Origin: Eudorina sp. 2006-703-Eu-15
Lineage: Eukaryota > Chlorophyta > Chlorophyceae > Chlamydomonadales > Volvocaceae
NCBI GenBank assembly: GCA_003117195.1
Contig: BDSI01000155.1
Location: 186,001 to 250,000, forward strand
DNA: 64,000 nucleotides
Direction of reading: 5' to 3'
Under the pieces are notes generated by a model. It was not told where the DNA came from. It ran no database searches and saw nothing but the letters and a program-made list of their open reading frames with translations. Of the stretch, positions 11,139 to 21,902 are shown one piece after another. Every line of letters starts with the position of its first letter. Within the stretch, counting starts at the first letter, position 1. A program made the position numbers and the translations under genes.

Positions 11139-14100
11139 CTACTGCACGATGGCAAGCTCCCGCCGTACGCCCTTGCCGTACTTGTCGCTGGTATCATCCC
11201 ACAGTTTCTTAACCGCCGCAATGTACTGCTCGTGGAGTCGGTCGACCTGCTCCTCGGTGGGTGAGGCGGTCCTGTGGAGGGCGGGGGGACGAAGCCGAGG
11301 GCGGGGCGGGGTGGTGGTGTGTCCCCAGAGGGAGGCGAGGGAGGAGCAAGGGCAGAGGAGGCGGGCGGATGCATGGGGATGGGCGCGCATTGCGGACAAA
11401 GAGGCGGGTGGCCGGTAGGTGGGGGAGACGGGCGCGGGGGATGCTGGTACACCGCCGCTGCAGGCCGGGCAGTGGCGCGAGCATTTCCAGGATGGGTGCA
11501 ACGTTGCCCGCAGTTACCGCAGCCAACAAATGATCTTGCAGGAGAGGGAGCAACGTTCGTTGCACTCCCTGCAGGGTCATGTGCTGGCTGCGGGCAAGGG
11601 CGCACAACTGACACGCGATATATCAATACCGTAAATATGCAAAACAAAATCAATAAATACTGTTACGCAGCCATCACACATACAGCGGCCGCGGCCCCCG
11701 CCCCCGTACGCCCTCAGGCGGACACCTACTTCTGTACGGCGATGGGCGCCCCCACCACGGACACCAGCTGGGCCGGCAGCGGCATCATGCCGCCGCCTGC
11801 ATGCAGCGGCGGGGACGAGGGCGGTGCGTCAGTAAACAACCGCGAGCACTTGACCACGCAGGGGCGCCATGAGGTGGCGGCAGCAGGACCAGCTGCGGCG
11901 GGGCGCTGTAACTACCCGACCATGCTACCTGCCTAGCGCCCAGCGGGTTTATTGCTGGCAGCCGTGACCTCCCCAACCAACAGTTACCGCACGCTGCAAA
12001 ATGAAGTGGCGCGGGCCACCAAGGCGCACCACTAAGCCGGGCCACTACGCCGGGCCACATTATTAGGGCCACTAAGCCGGGCCACATTATTAATGCTACT
12101 AAGCCGGGCCACATTCGCCGAGCCACTAAGGCGCACAGGCAGCTACATGTCCTAGCTACCTGACGGGTACGGGTTTGCCCCGGTCGCTGCGGGCTGAGCC
12201 GCAGGCGGTCCCGCACCGCCGCGTGAGGCTCTGTATCACATACAGGATACAGCTGCTCAGGGAACAGCTCCGTCCAGGGGCGCGTCCAGACGCTTCGGCG
12301 GCGCGGAGCGACCAGCAGCCCACGGGCCCACGCGGCTGAGGCGTGGATGCACCCACAGGCGCAGAGCGCCCACGTACACCCACTGGGCATACAGTACATC
12401 GCAGCTGCCCCCGTCCCCCAGGTAGGCGAACGGAGCCATGCGATGGACCTGGGCAGGGGCCCTTGGGAAAGCGCTCAAACGCCTTCACCTGTCGATCGAG
12501 CAACCTCGCCTTCTTACCTCCGAACACGCCTACGCCCCAGAAGAACGGCGTGGAGAAGCGGAAGGAGCCCTTGATGTGCCTGCGGGGTGGGACGCGGCGG
12601 TTTAGGGCAGGGCAGGGCAGGGCAGGTGCGGGATATTTCAACGGTGCCAACGCCGGAGCCACACACAGCTGCGGGCTGCCGTACCAGATCCAGGCTTAAC
12701 TTGGACATTTGCCGGCCTTCTCAATCAACATGTTGAATTGCCTGGGGGGGCACTCTGAGGACCAAGTGAAGGGGGATGACTCAGACGTCCCATGGTAGGC
12801 CCGCTGTCAGTTGCCGTACGTTCGTACGAACCCTTCCCCCGTACGTACAGAACCTTTCCCCCAAGTCGTCATCCCCGGGCCATTTGTTTTGTGGGGTTTG
12901 GTTATATATTTCTTCTTATTTTCTCAGCCACCCAACCCGTGTGCGTGCGCTCGCTCCCCGCCCGCAGGTGCTTCTGCTCACCTGATCAGCCGGGCCATCC
13001 AGCTGCCGGGCGCCGGGATGTAGGTGTGGAAGGTGTCGGTCTCGCCGTACGCGATCACGGGCACAAGCGAGGCGCCCGTCTGCAGCGCGAGCCGCACGAA
13101 GCCCTTGCGGGCCCGGAGGATCTGCACACGATGCATGGGCGAGGGAGGGGAATAGGGGCCACGGACGGACAGGCGACTCAGCGCACATACGCCACGGGGG
13201 GAAGCGGGATGGATGAGGGAAAGACCCGGGCGGATTCCAAAGGGCCGCCTTCTCAATAGCTGCAAAGCGTGCAACATAGTGTGCAAAACGCGGACGGTGG
13301 TGGGTGGCAAGACGGGCGGTGTCGGGATAAAAAACCAAAACCCAGAAACGAACCCGGGCACGGTGTCGGTATAGAGTTGAACTGCGGGTGCGAGCGGTTG
13401 CACACCAAGGTTTTGCCTGCCGTACCACACGCATATCGTTTTTGAGCATCAGCCGTGCTGACAACTGGCTGCCGTACAATGGCAGCGCCGTACGGTCGTA
13501 TAGCGGGGTCAGGTCAAGCACCGTGTGCGCCGCCTGACCCCACCATACGACCGTACGGCGCTGCCATTGTACACCGTCTGCGCCGCTGGTCTGCAGTTTT
13601 AGTCGCAGCATGACAGGGGCAGGCAGGACTGATGGGCCTTATGTGCCGCAGCTTCCGGCCTGACTCGAGGTACTTGAGGCCTCGCCTCTAATTCGACAAG
13701 GCTTCGGAAGCTGTCCGGCACTGTGCTTTCAAAAGTACAAGAGTCCCCCAGATTGCATGGCTGTCCTTCAACAGCGGAAGCAACAGCGGAGGCACGTGTC
13801 CCACGGGACAGCTAGGCCCTGGGGTCCCGCGGACCGCCCATTACAGCGCCGCCATCTGAGGTGTCCAGCGAGTCGTTACTGACACGCTGCGCTGCGGGTC
13901 CGCGGCGGACGACAGCTCACCAGGTCGTACGTGCCAGGCGACGCGAGGAGCGCCTCCGCGGCGCCGCCCACCACCAGCAGCGCCGACCGACCCGCGGGTC
14001 TGCAGACGCATGGGAGGCGAACACCGGGACAGGGCAGGCGGCCGCGTGGTCGACCTGGTCGTGCTGCTGCGGCTGAGAAAAAAAGGGAGGCCGAACCCCT

Positions 14101-15271
14101 GAACGGCCGCACGGGAGCACACCGCCCACCCGATATTGCCGTACCATGGGGTTTCACTCCACACGCGCCCGCCCCCCAGCCCCCACCCGCGCAACGCCCG
14201 CCCCCACCCGCTCAGCGCCCGCTTCAGTGTATCCTTGCTCGCGTCCACCATGCCGTGCGCCAGGATGTACTCCCGCAGCAGCGGCACCCGGAAGTTAGCC
14301 TCCAGGGTGGCCACGTGGACCGAGATGCCTAACCGTGCCAGGAGAGGCAAGTCCAGGGCGGGAGGGGATTCCAGGGAGGGAGGCGGGAGAAGGGAAGAAG
14401 GGGAGGCAGGAATAGCGAGTTGGCGGGGTGAAGCGGCGGAATACCCGGGCTACACACTCGATTGGTTGGATCGAAGGCCCGCCGGTTTGAGCGCCGGCCC
14501 GAACGGGTGCGGCCCACATGCGGTGGGTGCAGAGGCTCCAATGGAGGTGATGGTGGACGGGGAGAAGACGGACGAAAGAGAGCGCAAGCAACCGAAGCAA
14601 GGCTCGGGACGGACTCCGCGAGGCCGTGGCCGCCCGCCTCGCCTAGGGTTGGGCCGGTTGGGCCGCTCCGTAACCCGCCCCCCAAGGACACACACGGCAC
14701 CGTTACTGCCGCGAGCATGTGCACCCGGGGCGCCCTAATTTGAACGAACTCGGGGCTGCCTCGGCCGCCCGCTGCTGCGACCCACCCGGGAAGAGCTGTG
14801 AGAAGCCAGTGGCCTCTGTGACGAAGTTGAGCCAGGAGGAGATCGCGATGATGCCGTGAGGGTGTACGGCGAACAGGTAATGCCCCTCGGGGTCCAGATC
14901 CGCCGTTTTGACCAGCTGGGCGTTGAAGTACGACGCCATCACCCGCCAAAGCGACCACCTGAAGCACCACATGAGACCAGTGTACGGGTGAGGGCGGGCG
15001 GGGAAAACCGGGGCCGGCTTGATCCAGCCCTGACGACATTAAGTTTTGAAGTTTTAATTGTGTACGCACTGGATGTGGATCGATAGAAAGGGGGGCGGTC
15101 TGGCCGACCCAGATCGGCTTCTGCAGGTATTTGTGCACACCGTGTTGCAGGCTCGTGCGGGTGGCCACGGAATAATGGATGGGACAACAAGCGATCGTAA
15201 GATACGACGACGCAAACGGTTTCAGGGAGACTGCTCGCCGGGGCCCTTGGGGCCCTCGTGGGTGCAGGCAT
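11139..15271 (-). CDS. Type-2 diacylglycerol acyltransferase (DGAT2/DGTT)
   Basis: DGAT2 enzymes acylate diacylglycerol to triacylglycerol at the ER. My model has eight exons, all phase-consistent: 15141-15271, 14786-14958, 14208-14328, 13921-13999, 12982-13121, 12518-12579, 12160-12193 and 11139-11271 (290 aa). Family marks in order are YLFAVHPHGI (the HPHG active-site motif, near residue 76), FPG/ISVHVATLEANFRVPLL, VVGGAAEALLASPGTYDL, RKGFVRLALQTGASLVPV, TPFFWGVGVFG, GKPVPVR, and the C-terminal EEQVDRLHEQYIAAVKKLW. Two parts are weak. The first exon carries no membrane hairpin. The segment between VGVFG and GKPVPV is shorter than usual, and an alternative acceptor at 12448 would add about 85 residues in phase. 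Which paralogue this is cannot be told. Confidence 0.85.
12003..12125. repeat. Short tandem repeats in a DGAT2 intron
   Basis: Imperfect copies of CTAAGCCGGGCCACATTATT, plus shorter variants, repeat four to five times between the seventh and eighth exons of the acyltransferase gene. Confidence 0.7.
13474..13572. repeat. Inverted repeat (40-bp arms, 19-bp loop)
   Basis: Arms 13474-13513 and 13533-13572 are complementary with only two mismatches, near the loop, and begin with GTACAATGGCAGCGCCGTAC. It lies inside a DGAT2 intron. It looks like a fold-back element or small MITE. Confidence 0.85.
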
Positions 15272-16607
15272 CGTCAGTTGGTCCAGGCCGAACCCGACAC
15301 AAACCGCCGAGTCTAAGAATACAAGCTATTGTGGCTTATTGTGTCAACCAGTTCCGCTCCAAGGTAAAAATTTGCAGCGGCGTTGACATGGACCGTAATG
15401 GACTATACAGCCGAGTGTGAGAACCCTTGATCAGGCTCCTGCGGTGAACGGCTCCAACCAAAACTCATCCAATCAGGTTGGGGACTTTAACTATGATATG
15501 TAGTGGAAACCGCTGGGACCCCGCCAAATAAGCTCGTCGACTGTGTCGTCGACCCGCACCTTCGCAAGGGTGACGGCCATGCGCAGCTCCTTGCGGCTTT
15601 CGCGCCGGATCCAACAGTTATATGCGCCATGTACCTGTCATTTGAGGCAAGTGCCATTAGGAAGTGGAGGTCAACTGCTCGCGTCAGCACCAACGGTTAG
15701 CAGCGCGAACGACCGCATACCGCGACAAATTTCTATGGGTCGCCACCACGACTTACATTAGCAAGGCTACTACTAGCCATGTGCTCCTGGTGTACAGCGT
15801 AACGGCCAAGAGGACGGGCCAGACCCAGAGCAGGCCACAGGCAGTGAGAAGAAACCACCAACAAGCCAGCCTGCCAGCAAGAGCGTCCAGGGATTTCGAA
15901 TCATGCTTCCAACTTTCTTGGATAGTGAGCATGGTCTCTTCGTTGCTCGTTACAAAAATGCTGAGTGGACCGCGGGACTGATAACGAAGTCGTATGCAAT
16001 TTCCGTTGCTTTACTGTGAAGTATATTTTACATCAGGAGCATCTGTATACCGTGTACAACTTATAGACGTTGCGACCGTAACACTTAAGTGTGATTATGC
16101 CAGGTTGGGAAGCAACATGCAAGTGTCGTAGATCCAACAATTATCACACCACGCCAGCCTGCCTGTGTGCAGGTACTAGATTGCGATCTTTTGGGGCGAA
16201 GACCTGTGGCAAGCCTTGTTTTTGCCGGTGAGCCCTAGGGTCCGAAATCGGCTGAGAGCATTATCTGAGGTTATCTGGAAAGGCTCAAGTGATCCGTCAT
16301 CAAATGATGACTGCATAGTTGATTGTCATAACTATTGAGACGTCGGCAAGCCATGGTTGTACATCAACCATCTGTGTCGCTGAGGCACTGCGGGATCAAC
16401 GACTTGCTAGTTTGGAAAGCTGTGAAATTATTACCCATTGCAACAGAAAGTCATGTGGGCCCTAAACTTGGCTTTCGTGCAGGAGCCGTACAAGCCAGTG
16501 TCTGGCTTGACAATGCTCCCCCTCGGTCTTGTCCCTCGCATCCTGTCCCACCCATTTTGGATTGGCTTCGGTCAACAGTATCATGTCCCAATGTAAAATT
16601 GCGTCAC
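15272..16607. other. Divergent intergenic region (DGAT2 / glyoxalase II)
   Basis: The minus-strand DGAT2 and plus-strand glyoxalase II genes start on either side, so this should hold both promoters. No exon is recognised. It is less GC-rich than the flanking genes. Confidence 0.5.
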
Positions 16608-19600
16608 ATGCGATGTTTTCACTGCGTGGGACGCTCGGGCTGCGCACAGTACCTGTCTTGCGTCCAGGCCTCCACCAAACCGGCCGCACCCTTATCCCAT
16701 GCCCGTCAACTGCCCAGCAGGACCGCAGCCGGATTTCACATCGTTCCCGCGTCCACACGCGCGCCTCAACCAGGCGGCACCCTGGCCTGGGCAGCCACCA
16801 GCGTCCTTGCGTTCGGCAGACACCCTTTGGTGACCCTGACTCACCACATCCGCGCATTTACCAGCGCGGGGGCAGGCAGGGAAAGTCGTAACACCGCGGC
16901 CATCCCAGCTGCTGCGGAGAGGGGTAACATCAGCAGCAGCAGCAGCGGTGGTCCCATGGAGGTGGTGAGGGTGCCTTGTCTGTCGGATAACTATGTTTGG
17001 CTGTTGCACGAGCCGTCCAGCGGCCGTACGGCAGTCGTGGACCCGGCGGAGTTCGCCCCTGTGGTTTCAGAGCTTGAGCGAAGGTGGGGCGGGGCGGGGC
17101 GGGCCTGTTCACGAGAAGCGACTCCGACCACACGGAGTACGGCCCTGGACCCCCATCCCCCGATCACTGTCCCCACTCCGCGTGTCGGAACCGAAACGTT
17201 GTGCGGTTGCTGGTTAGCGGTTGGAGGTCCCAATCTGTTGTTGGTGCACGGCTTAAGGCGGGTGTGCCTTGCGCCCGGCTTCGGGGCTGGGCCGCATTCA
17301 CATCACATACGCCGAACGACGGCTGGGCCGCTTGCGCAACAGCCCCTACGCCTGCCGGGGAGCTCGCCCCCGGAACGCGGTCCATTGCCAACGGACCAGA
17401 GCCTGAACAGCCGCGCCTGGCCCTCTTCCTGCTGCCGGCTGCCCATACGTGATCCTTACAAGTGTTTATGAACCGAACCGTTTCGACCAACCTCACAAGC
17501 AAAGCACCCCGCCATAAGTGGCCACTGACAGCCAAATAATCAGTACAACAATCATACCGTCCACTACCATTCACACCTTGGGCGTGATCTCGTTCGCATC
17601 TCTCCGTGTGCCTGCCAGCACGCCCCACCACCCTAGCCGCCCCTTGGGCCCCCCGCGAACCTCACGGGCACGCACACACAACCGCGCAGGGGCTGGGCCC
17701 TGGACTACGTGCTGAACACGCACCACCACGGGGACCACGTGGGCGCCAACCTGGACCTCAAGCGCCGCTTCCCGGACATCACCATTGTGGGGCCGCGCGC
17801 GGACAAGGACCGCATACCCGGCATTGACGTGCAGGTGGGCAGCCGCAGCCGCGCGCACCACCGGACCGACGCCCACACGGCCGTCCGTGCCCGTGTCCGT
17901 GCCCCTGCTCCTGTCCGTGTGCCTGCGCCCGTGTCCGTGTGCCTGCGCCCGTGTCCGTGTGCCTGCGCCCGTGTCCGTGTGCCTGCGCCCGTGTCCGTGT
18001 GCCTGCGCCCGTGTCCGTGTGCCTGCGCCCGTGTCCGTGTGCCTGCGCTTGCGGTGATGTGGGTTCTGGTGCTTGTATTGGGACGACGGCTGGTAGTCCG
18101 TTTGCGCAGCCCAACTGGTGTCGGGTGGTGTCTGGTGGCGACGTGGAATGTACGATGTACGACAACTGTCGCAGGTGGGTGACGGCGACACGTGGCAGCT
18201 GGGTCCGCTTCAGTTCCGCGTGTTCGACACGCCGGGGCACACCCGGGGGCACATCACGTACTGGGTCCCGGAGGCGAGCGCGCTGTTTCCAGGTGAGGGC
18301 GGGGTTTGGGGGGGGGTCCGCGGCCGGCTGCTGGGGTCCCGGGGGCGTCTGTTTGACCGGTGGCCGTGGTCGGAGTTGCGGCGGGGTTCGGCGCTCCCAC
18401 GTGCACATGCACCTGCATCTGCGGAGAAAAGTACAACGCCGCGGCGCCATGACCTGCATCAGACCTTTTATCATATTGACTAATGAATGGATGAAAGTAT
18501 TATTAATGATGTTACAGTCCCTGGCTGTCATATGCTGGGCATGGCTTTAGATTCCTTCCGTCGCCCAGCACCCTCACTAGAGCCGCATACCTCCGCTTCC
18601 TGCCACCCCCCTCCGAAGTGGTCTTCGCTGCTGCCAGGGGCTGCTATGCCGCGGGGTCCCATCTCTACCGCGCAACCACCCTGGCCCCTGCGCACTTGCC
18701 GCGTCTCGGCCCCCGCCCTCCAACCGCCTCGGGCCCCGTCCACCAACCGCCTCGGCCCCCGCCATTCAACCGCCTCGGCCGCCTCCGCCTCGGCCCCCGC
18801 GCTCAAGCAGATCGCCACCGCCGGGCGCAACCGCGGCCCCGCGTCCGTGCTTCTCACCGCCTCCGCCCCCACTCGACGCATCCCATCTCCCCTCCCTGTC
18901 ACACCCCCCCCCGCCCAGGCGACACACTGTTCGCGCTGGGCTGCGGGCGACTGTTCGAGGGTTCCCCTCGCCAGATGTGGTCCTCGCTGTCCAAGCTGCT
19001 GCCGCTGCCGGACGACACGCGCGTCTACTGCGCCCACGAGTACACGGCGTCCAACGCGCGGTTCGCGGTGACGGTGGACCCGGACAACCCGCGGCTGGCG
19101 GAGCGCAAGGCTCGAGTAGACGCGGCGCGGGCACGGGTGGGTGCCGGGGCGGGGGCCGGGGCGCAGGTTCATCTTGTCAGTCAGTCTGCCTGCCTGCTGT
19201 CAGCCCGTCTGTCTGTCTTTCTGCCTGCGTGCCCATATCGCTTGGTTAGGTGCTGCAGGGTTGGGGCCGGGCGGATGATCCCGGTGGTTGCTGTTTGTGC
19301 GGGCTGTGCTGATGCGGGAGCAGGGGACTAGAAGGGGACTAGATGACGTGCGGGTGGTGTTGAAAGGTACACTAGTGGGTCTGCAGGTGGGAAGGGGGAT
19401 GCTCCTGGCGGGATACGGTACCAATGGGTCCGCTTACCGTAGCAGCGTTAAGGTGGCACATTATCCTATCAGGCACTGTGCCCTAACGTGAAGCCCTCCG
19501 TGCGCGTTCGACAGCGCGCACGTCCCGCAATGTCTCCGGGCTCCGGCTGCCGCCCTCCCAATGGCCGCCCTCCCAATGGCCGCCCTCCCAATGGCCGCCC

Positions 19601-19843
19601 TCCCAATGGCCGCCCTCCCAATGGCCGCCCTCCCAATGGCCGCCCTCCCGCATGCCTGCCTGCCTACCTGCGTCCTCCCCGCAGGGCGAGGCCACGGTGC
19701 CCAGCCTCCTGGGTGAGGAGAAGGCCACGAACCCCTTCCTGCGCCCCGGGGACCCCGCCATCCGGAGGCAGGTGGGGCTGGGCCCCGGGGCGGAGGACTG
19801 GGAGGTGTTCGGGGCGGTCAGGGCCGCCAAGGACTGCTTCTGA
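16608..19843 (+). CDS. Hydroxyacylglutathione hydrolase (glyoxalase II)
   Basis: This metallo-beta-lactamase-fold enzyme hydrolyses S-lactoylglutathione to lactate and glutathione, the second step of methylglyoxal removal. Exons: 16608-17083, 17690-17834, 18175-18292, 18919-19136 and 19685-19843, all in phase. The catalytic body starts at [17 protein letters not shown] (Met at 16956) and is 255 aa, the usual length. Metal motifs seen are [25 protein letters not shown] and [10 protein letters not shown]; the C-terminus has NPFLR and ends AAKDCF. Starting at the ATG at 16608 adds 116 residues rich in Arg, Ser and Ala with few acids. That suggests a plastid or mitochondrial presequence. An earlier in-frame ATG (16335) is possible. 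Confidence 0.93.
17921..18040. repeat. Perfect 20-bp minisatellite, six copies
   Basis: GCCTGCGCCCGTGTCCGTGT repeats six times without a change inside the second intron of the glyoxalase II gene, with degenerate copies on both sides. All frames are open through it, which creates false long ORFs. Confidence 0.97.
19551..19650. repeat. 15-bp minisatellite, six copies plus a partial
   Basis: CGCCCTCCCAATGGC is repeated head to tail in the last glyoxalase II intron, just upstream of the acceptor at 19684. Confidence 0.97.
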
Positions 19844-19986
19844 CTCCCGCGGACGGCGTCCATGCGGGTTGGCACGCCGAGCACACCTACCCCGGCGCGG
19901 CCCCGCCTCTAGGGGAACGAGTCGCGGCCCCTGCCTACCTGCGGGAACAGCCCGACCGCCCCCGAAGTGCCACGCCATGAGAGTCC

Positions 19987-19991
19987 TGTAA
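19987..19991 (+). other. TGTAA polyadenylation signal
   Basis: TGTAA lies 144 bp after the glyoxalase II stop codon. TGTAA is the usual 3'-end signal of volvocine algae. Confidence 0.5.
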
Positions 19992-21027
19992 GCCGAAACG
20001 GAGGACACCGACCGAACCCCCATCGGCCTTTCGAGACCCGGGCGGCGCAGACGCGCAATGGCAGGGCTGTTGTTGACTCGCTCGGTGTGCGCGGCTTCCG
20101 AGGTTAGGTGTTCTGGCGATAGACACGTCAGGACTGAGGAATGGATTGGGGAGCCGGGGCCAAGCCCGATCAGCCGAACCGCCGCAGGCCAATGTCCCCA
20201 CCGGGCCGCTGTCCGCATTGGGTGGGAAAGGCGGCCGTGCCGTATGGGGACGCAAGTAACCGCGTCGGGGCGCGTTGGCTGGCCGATGGCCGTCTGCGTG
20301 ACCCGCCGCCTGTTGTTGGGAGTTGCGGCGGCCAGCTGTTGTGCGGATGAGTCACGACGGGGCTGCGTTGGATGTTGTGCGGAGTTGGTGGTGTGCGGAT
20401 GTGGGGAGGGCCCGTCTGCTGGGGGCGGGATATGGGTGAAGGAGGTCGATGGCCAAGGCTGCGTATCGACTGAGCCGCGATGCGGCATGCGGAGATGCAC
20501 AGATGCACAGGTGAGGGCAGGTGGGGAGGCTCAGCGCATGGGCGTTACGGGGGCGGTCTTGGTTTGGCCCGTTGTTCCGTCGTTGGAGGCCGTTGGAGCT
20601 CACGGTTCCTACGGGGGCAGTACGGGGGCCGCGCCCCGCCGCTGGGGGGAGGTGACCGAGTCCCGGGCTTCGCATCCGTACAGCCGACGCCTTTTCGTTT
20701 CGGGCCTGGACCCAGTCATTGGCCAACCACGCTTTGCACACGTGGACGCGCGTCCGATGGGTGGCAGGTCGGAGGCAGGGGGGGAAGTGCAGCACGGCAT
20801 CCTTACATAGCGCAGCGGTGGGGGTTTGGGTCCCGGTCCTGCCGAGTCGCCCAGCTGCCACACCGTCAGTCTGTCTGTCTGCAACTCCGCGCCGAAATTT
20901 TGCGGCGCGCGCCGCGGATGCGGCTTGCCTTGCACCGGTGAATACGGCAGCGCTGACACGCACAGCGGCGCAAGGGCAGTGCTTAGCCGGATCTCGCGGA
21001 GGGTTGTGTTTATCCCCCGCACGTTGA

Positions 21028-21135
21028 TGTAATTGAATTGAATGAACGTGACAACGGACCCCAAAGGGACCAATGGTGTATACCAGGGCAGGCCCCACCG
21101 ACAAGGCGGCAAGGCACCTCCACACCGCAGCGTCA
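21028..21135 (-). mobile_element. LINE 3'-end fragment
   Basis: On the minus strand it reads through GGTGGGGCCTGCCCTGGTAT and GGTCCCTTTGGGGTCCG to an ATTCAATTC tail. It aligns over about 100 bp with 59835-59955, so it is the same element family. Confidence 0.75.
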
Positions 21136-21295
21136 TGTAAAGACCCGGGTGTACAACTGTGGATTGTCACGGCGGGGGCCCGGCACCGCCACTTTCCCGC
21201 TCCCCGCGGCGGCCGCCACCACCCGCCACGACCCGCCTCGTGGACCAGCAGCACAATCAGGAACGTCAGGACACGGCTGTCCGCCAAGTTGCCGT

Positions 21296-21335
21296 ATTGG
21301 GTCCGCTGTAACGTTCATTCATTCATTCAAAATTG
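21296..21335 (+). mobile_element. Second LINE 3' terminus, opposite orientation
   Basis: TTGGGTCCGCTGTAACGTTC followed by ATTCATTCATTCA is the family terminus again, here on the plus strand. With 21028-21135 it makes a tail-outward pair of 3' ends. Confidence 0.65.
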
Positions 21336-21902
21336 CCACCGCTGGGGCAAGTAGTGATAGAAGCTGCTCCTCAGTCGATCGAGACCGGCCAGCGGCAGGA
21401 GGCGGCAGGGGCAAGGCTAGGGTCGCATGACCCCATTGGGAGTATCTATCGCAGCGGCTGAGGTCACTGAGGTTTGCCGCACACATGCAAGTTTCCAAGC
21501 ACGACCTTGGCCGCATATGTGCGCCGTAGTTGATGACGAGCCGGGAACCGGCTGGGGAACTTCAAGTGGGAGGCCAAGTGGGTGGGGTTTATGGGTGGTG
21601 GTACGGCATGCTAACGGCCCCATCCAGAAATGTCGGCCTTTATCGCGCTACTTAGTGACCGCGCGCAAACATCTCACAATAAATAATTGAAGGTAAAGCG
21701 GACATACGTACTTCACACCTCGAGGGCTATTTCACGTTCTGGGTCGTTGGCTCCAGTTATGGTTTCTGGATTAGGCGGCAAAGGCTAGTGCTCGCTTCAA
21801 GGAAACGCGTCACTCCGCGCGTGTGCAGCTTTTTGGGGGCTCCCAGACGCCTTTCATTGGCACCGTTGCATGACCTGATCCTAAGATTGTGAGACCGACG
21901 CA

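Larger units (their letters stand above)
19992..21902. other. Intergenic region with LINE 3' ends
   Basis: No host gene is seen. Long open frames on both strands follow GC composition. The only structure I can name is the two LINE 3'-terminal fragments near 21.0-21.3 kb and, at the end, the promoter and 5' leader of the SUN-domain gene. Confidence 0.5.

Noticed and set aside
17571..18531. Long open frames through the glyoxalase II intron on both strands
   Set aside because: They are products of the 20-bp minisatellite and high GC; true exons on either side splice around it.
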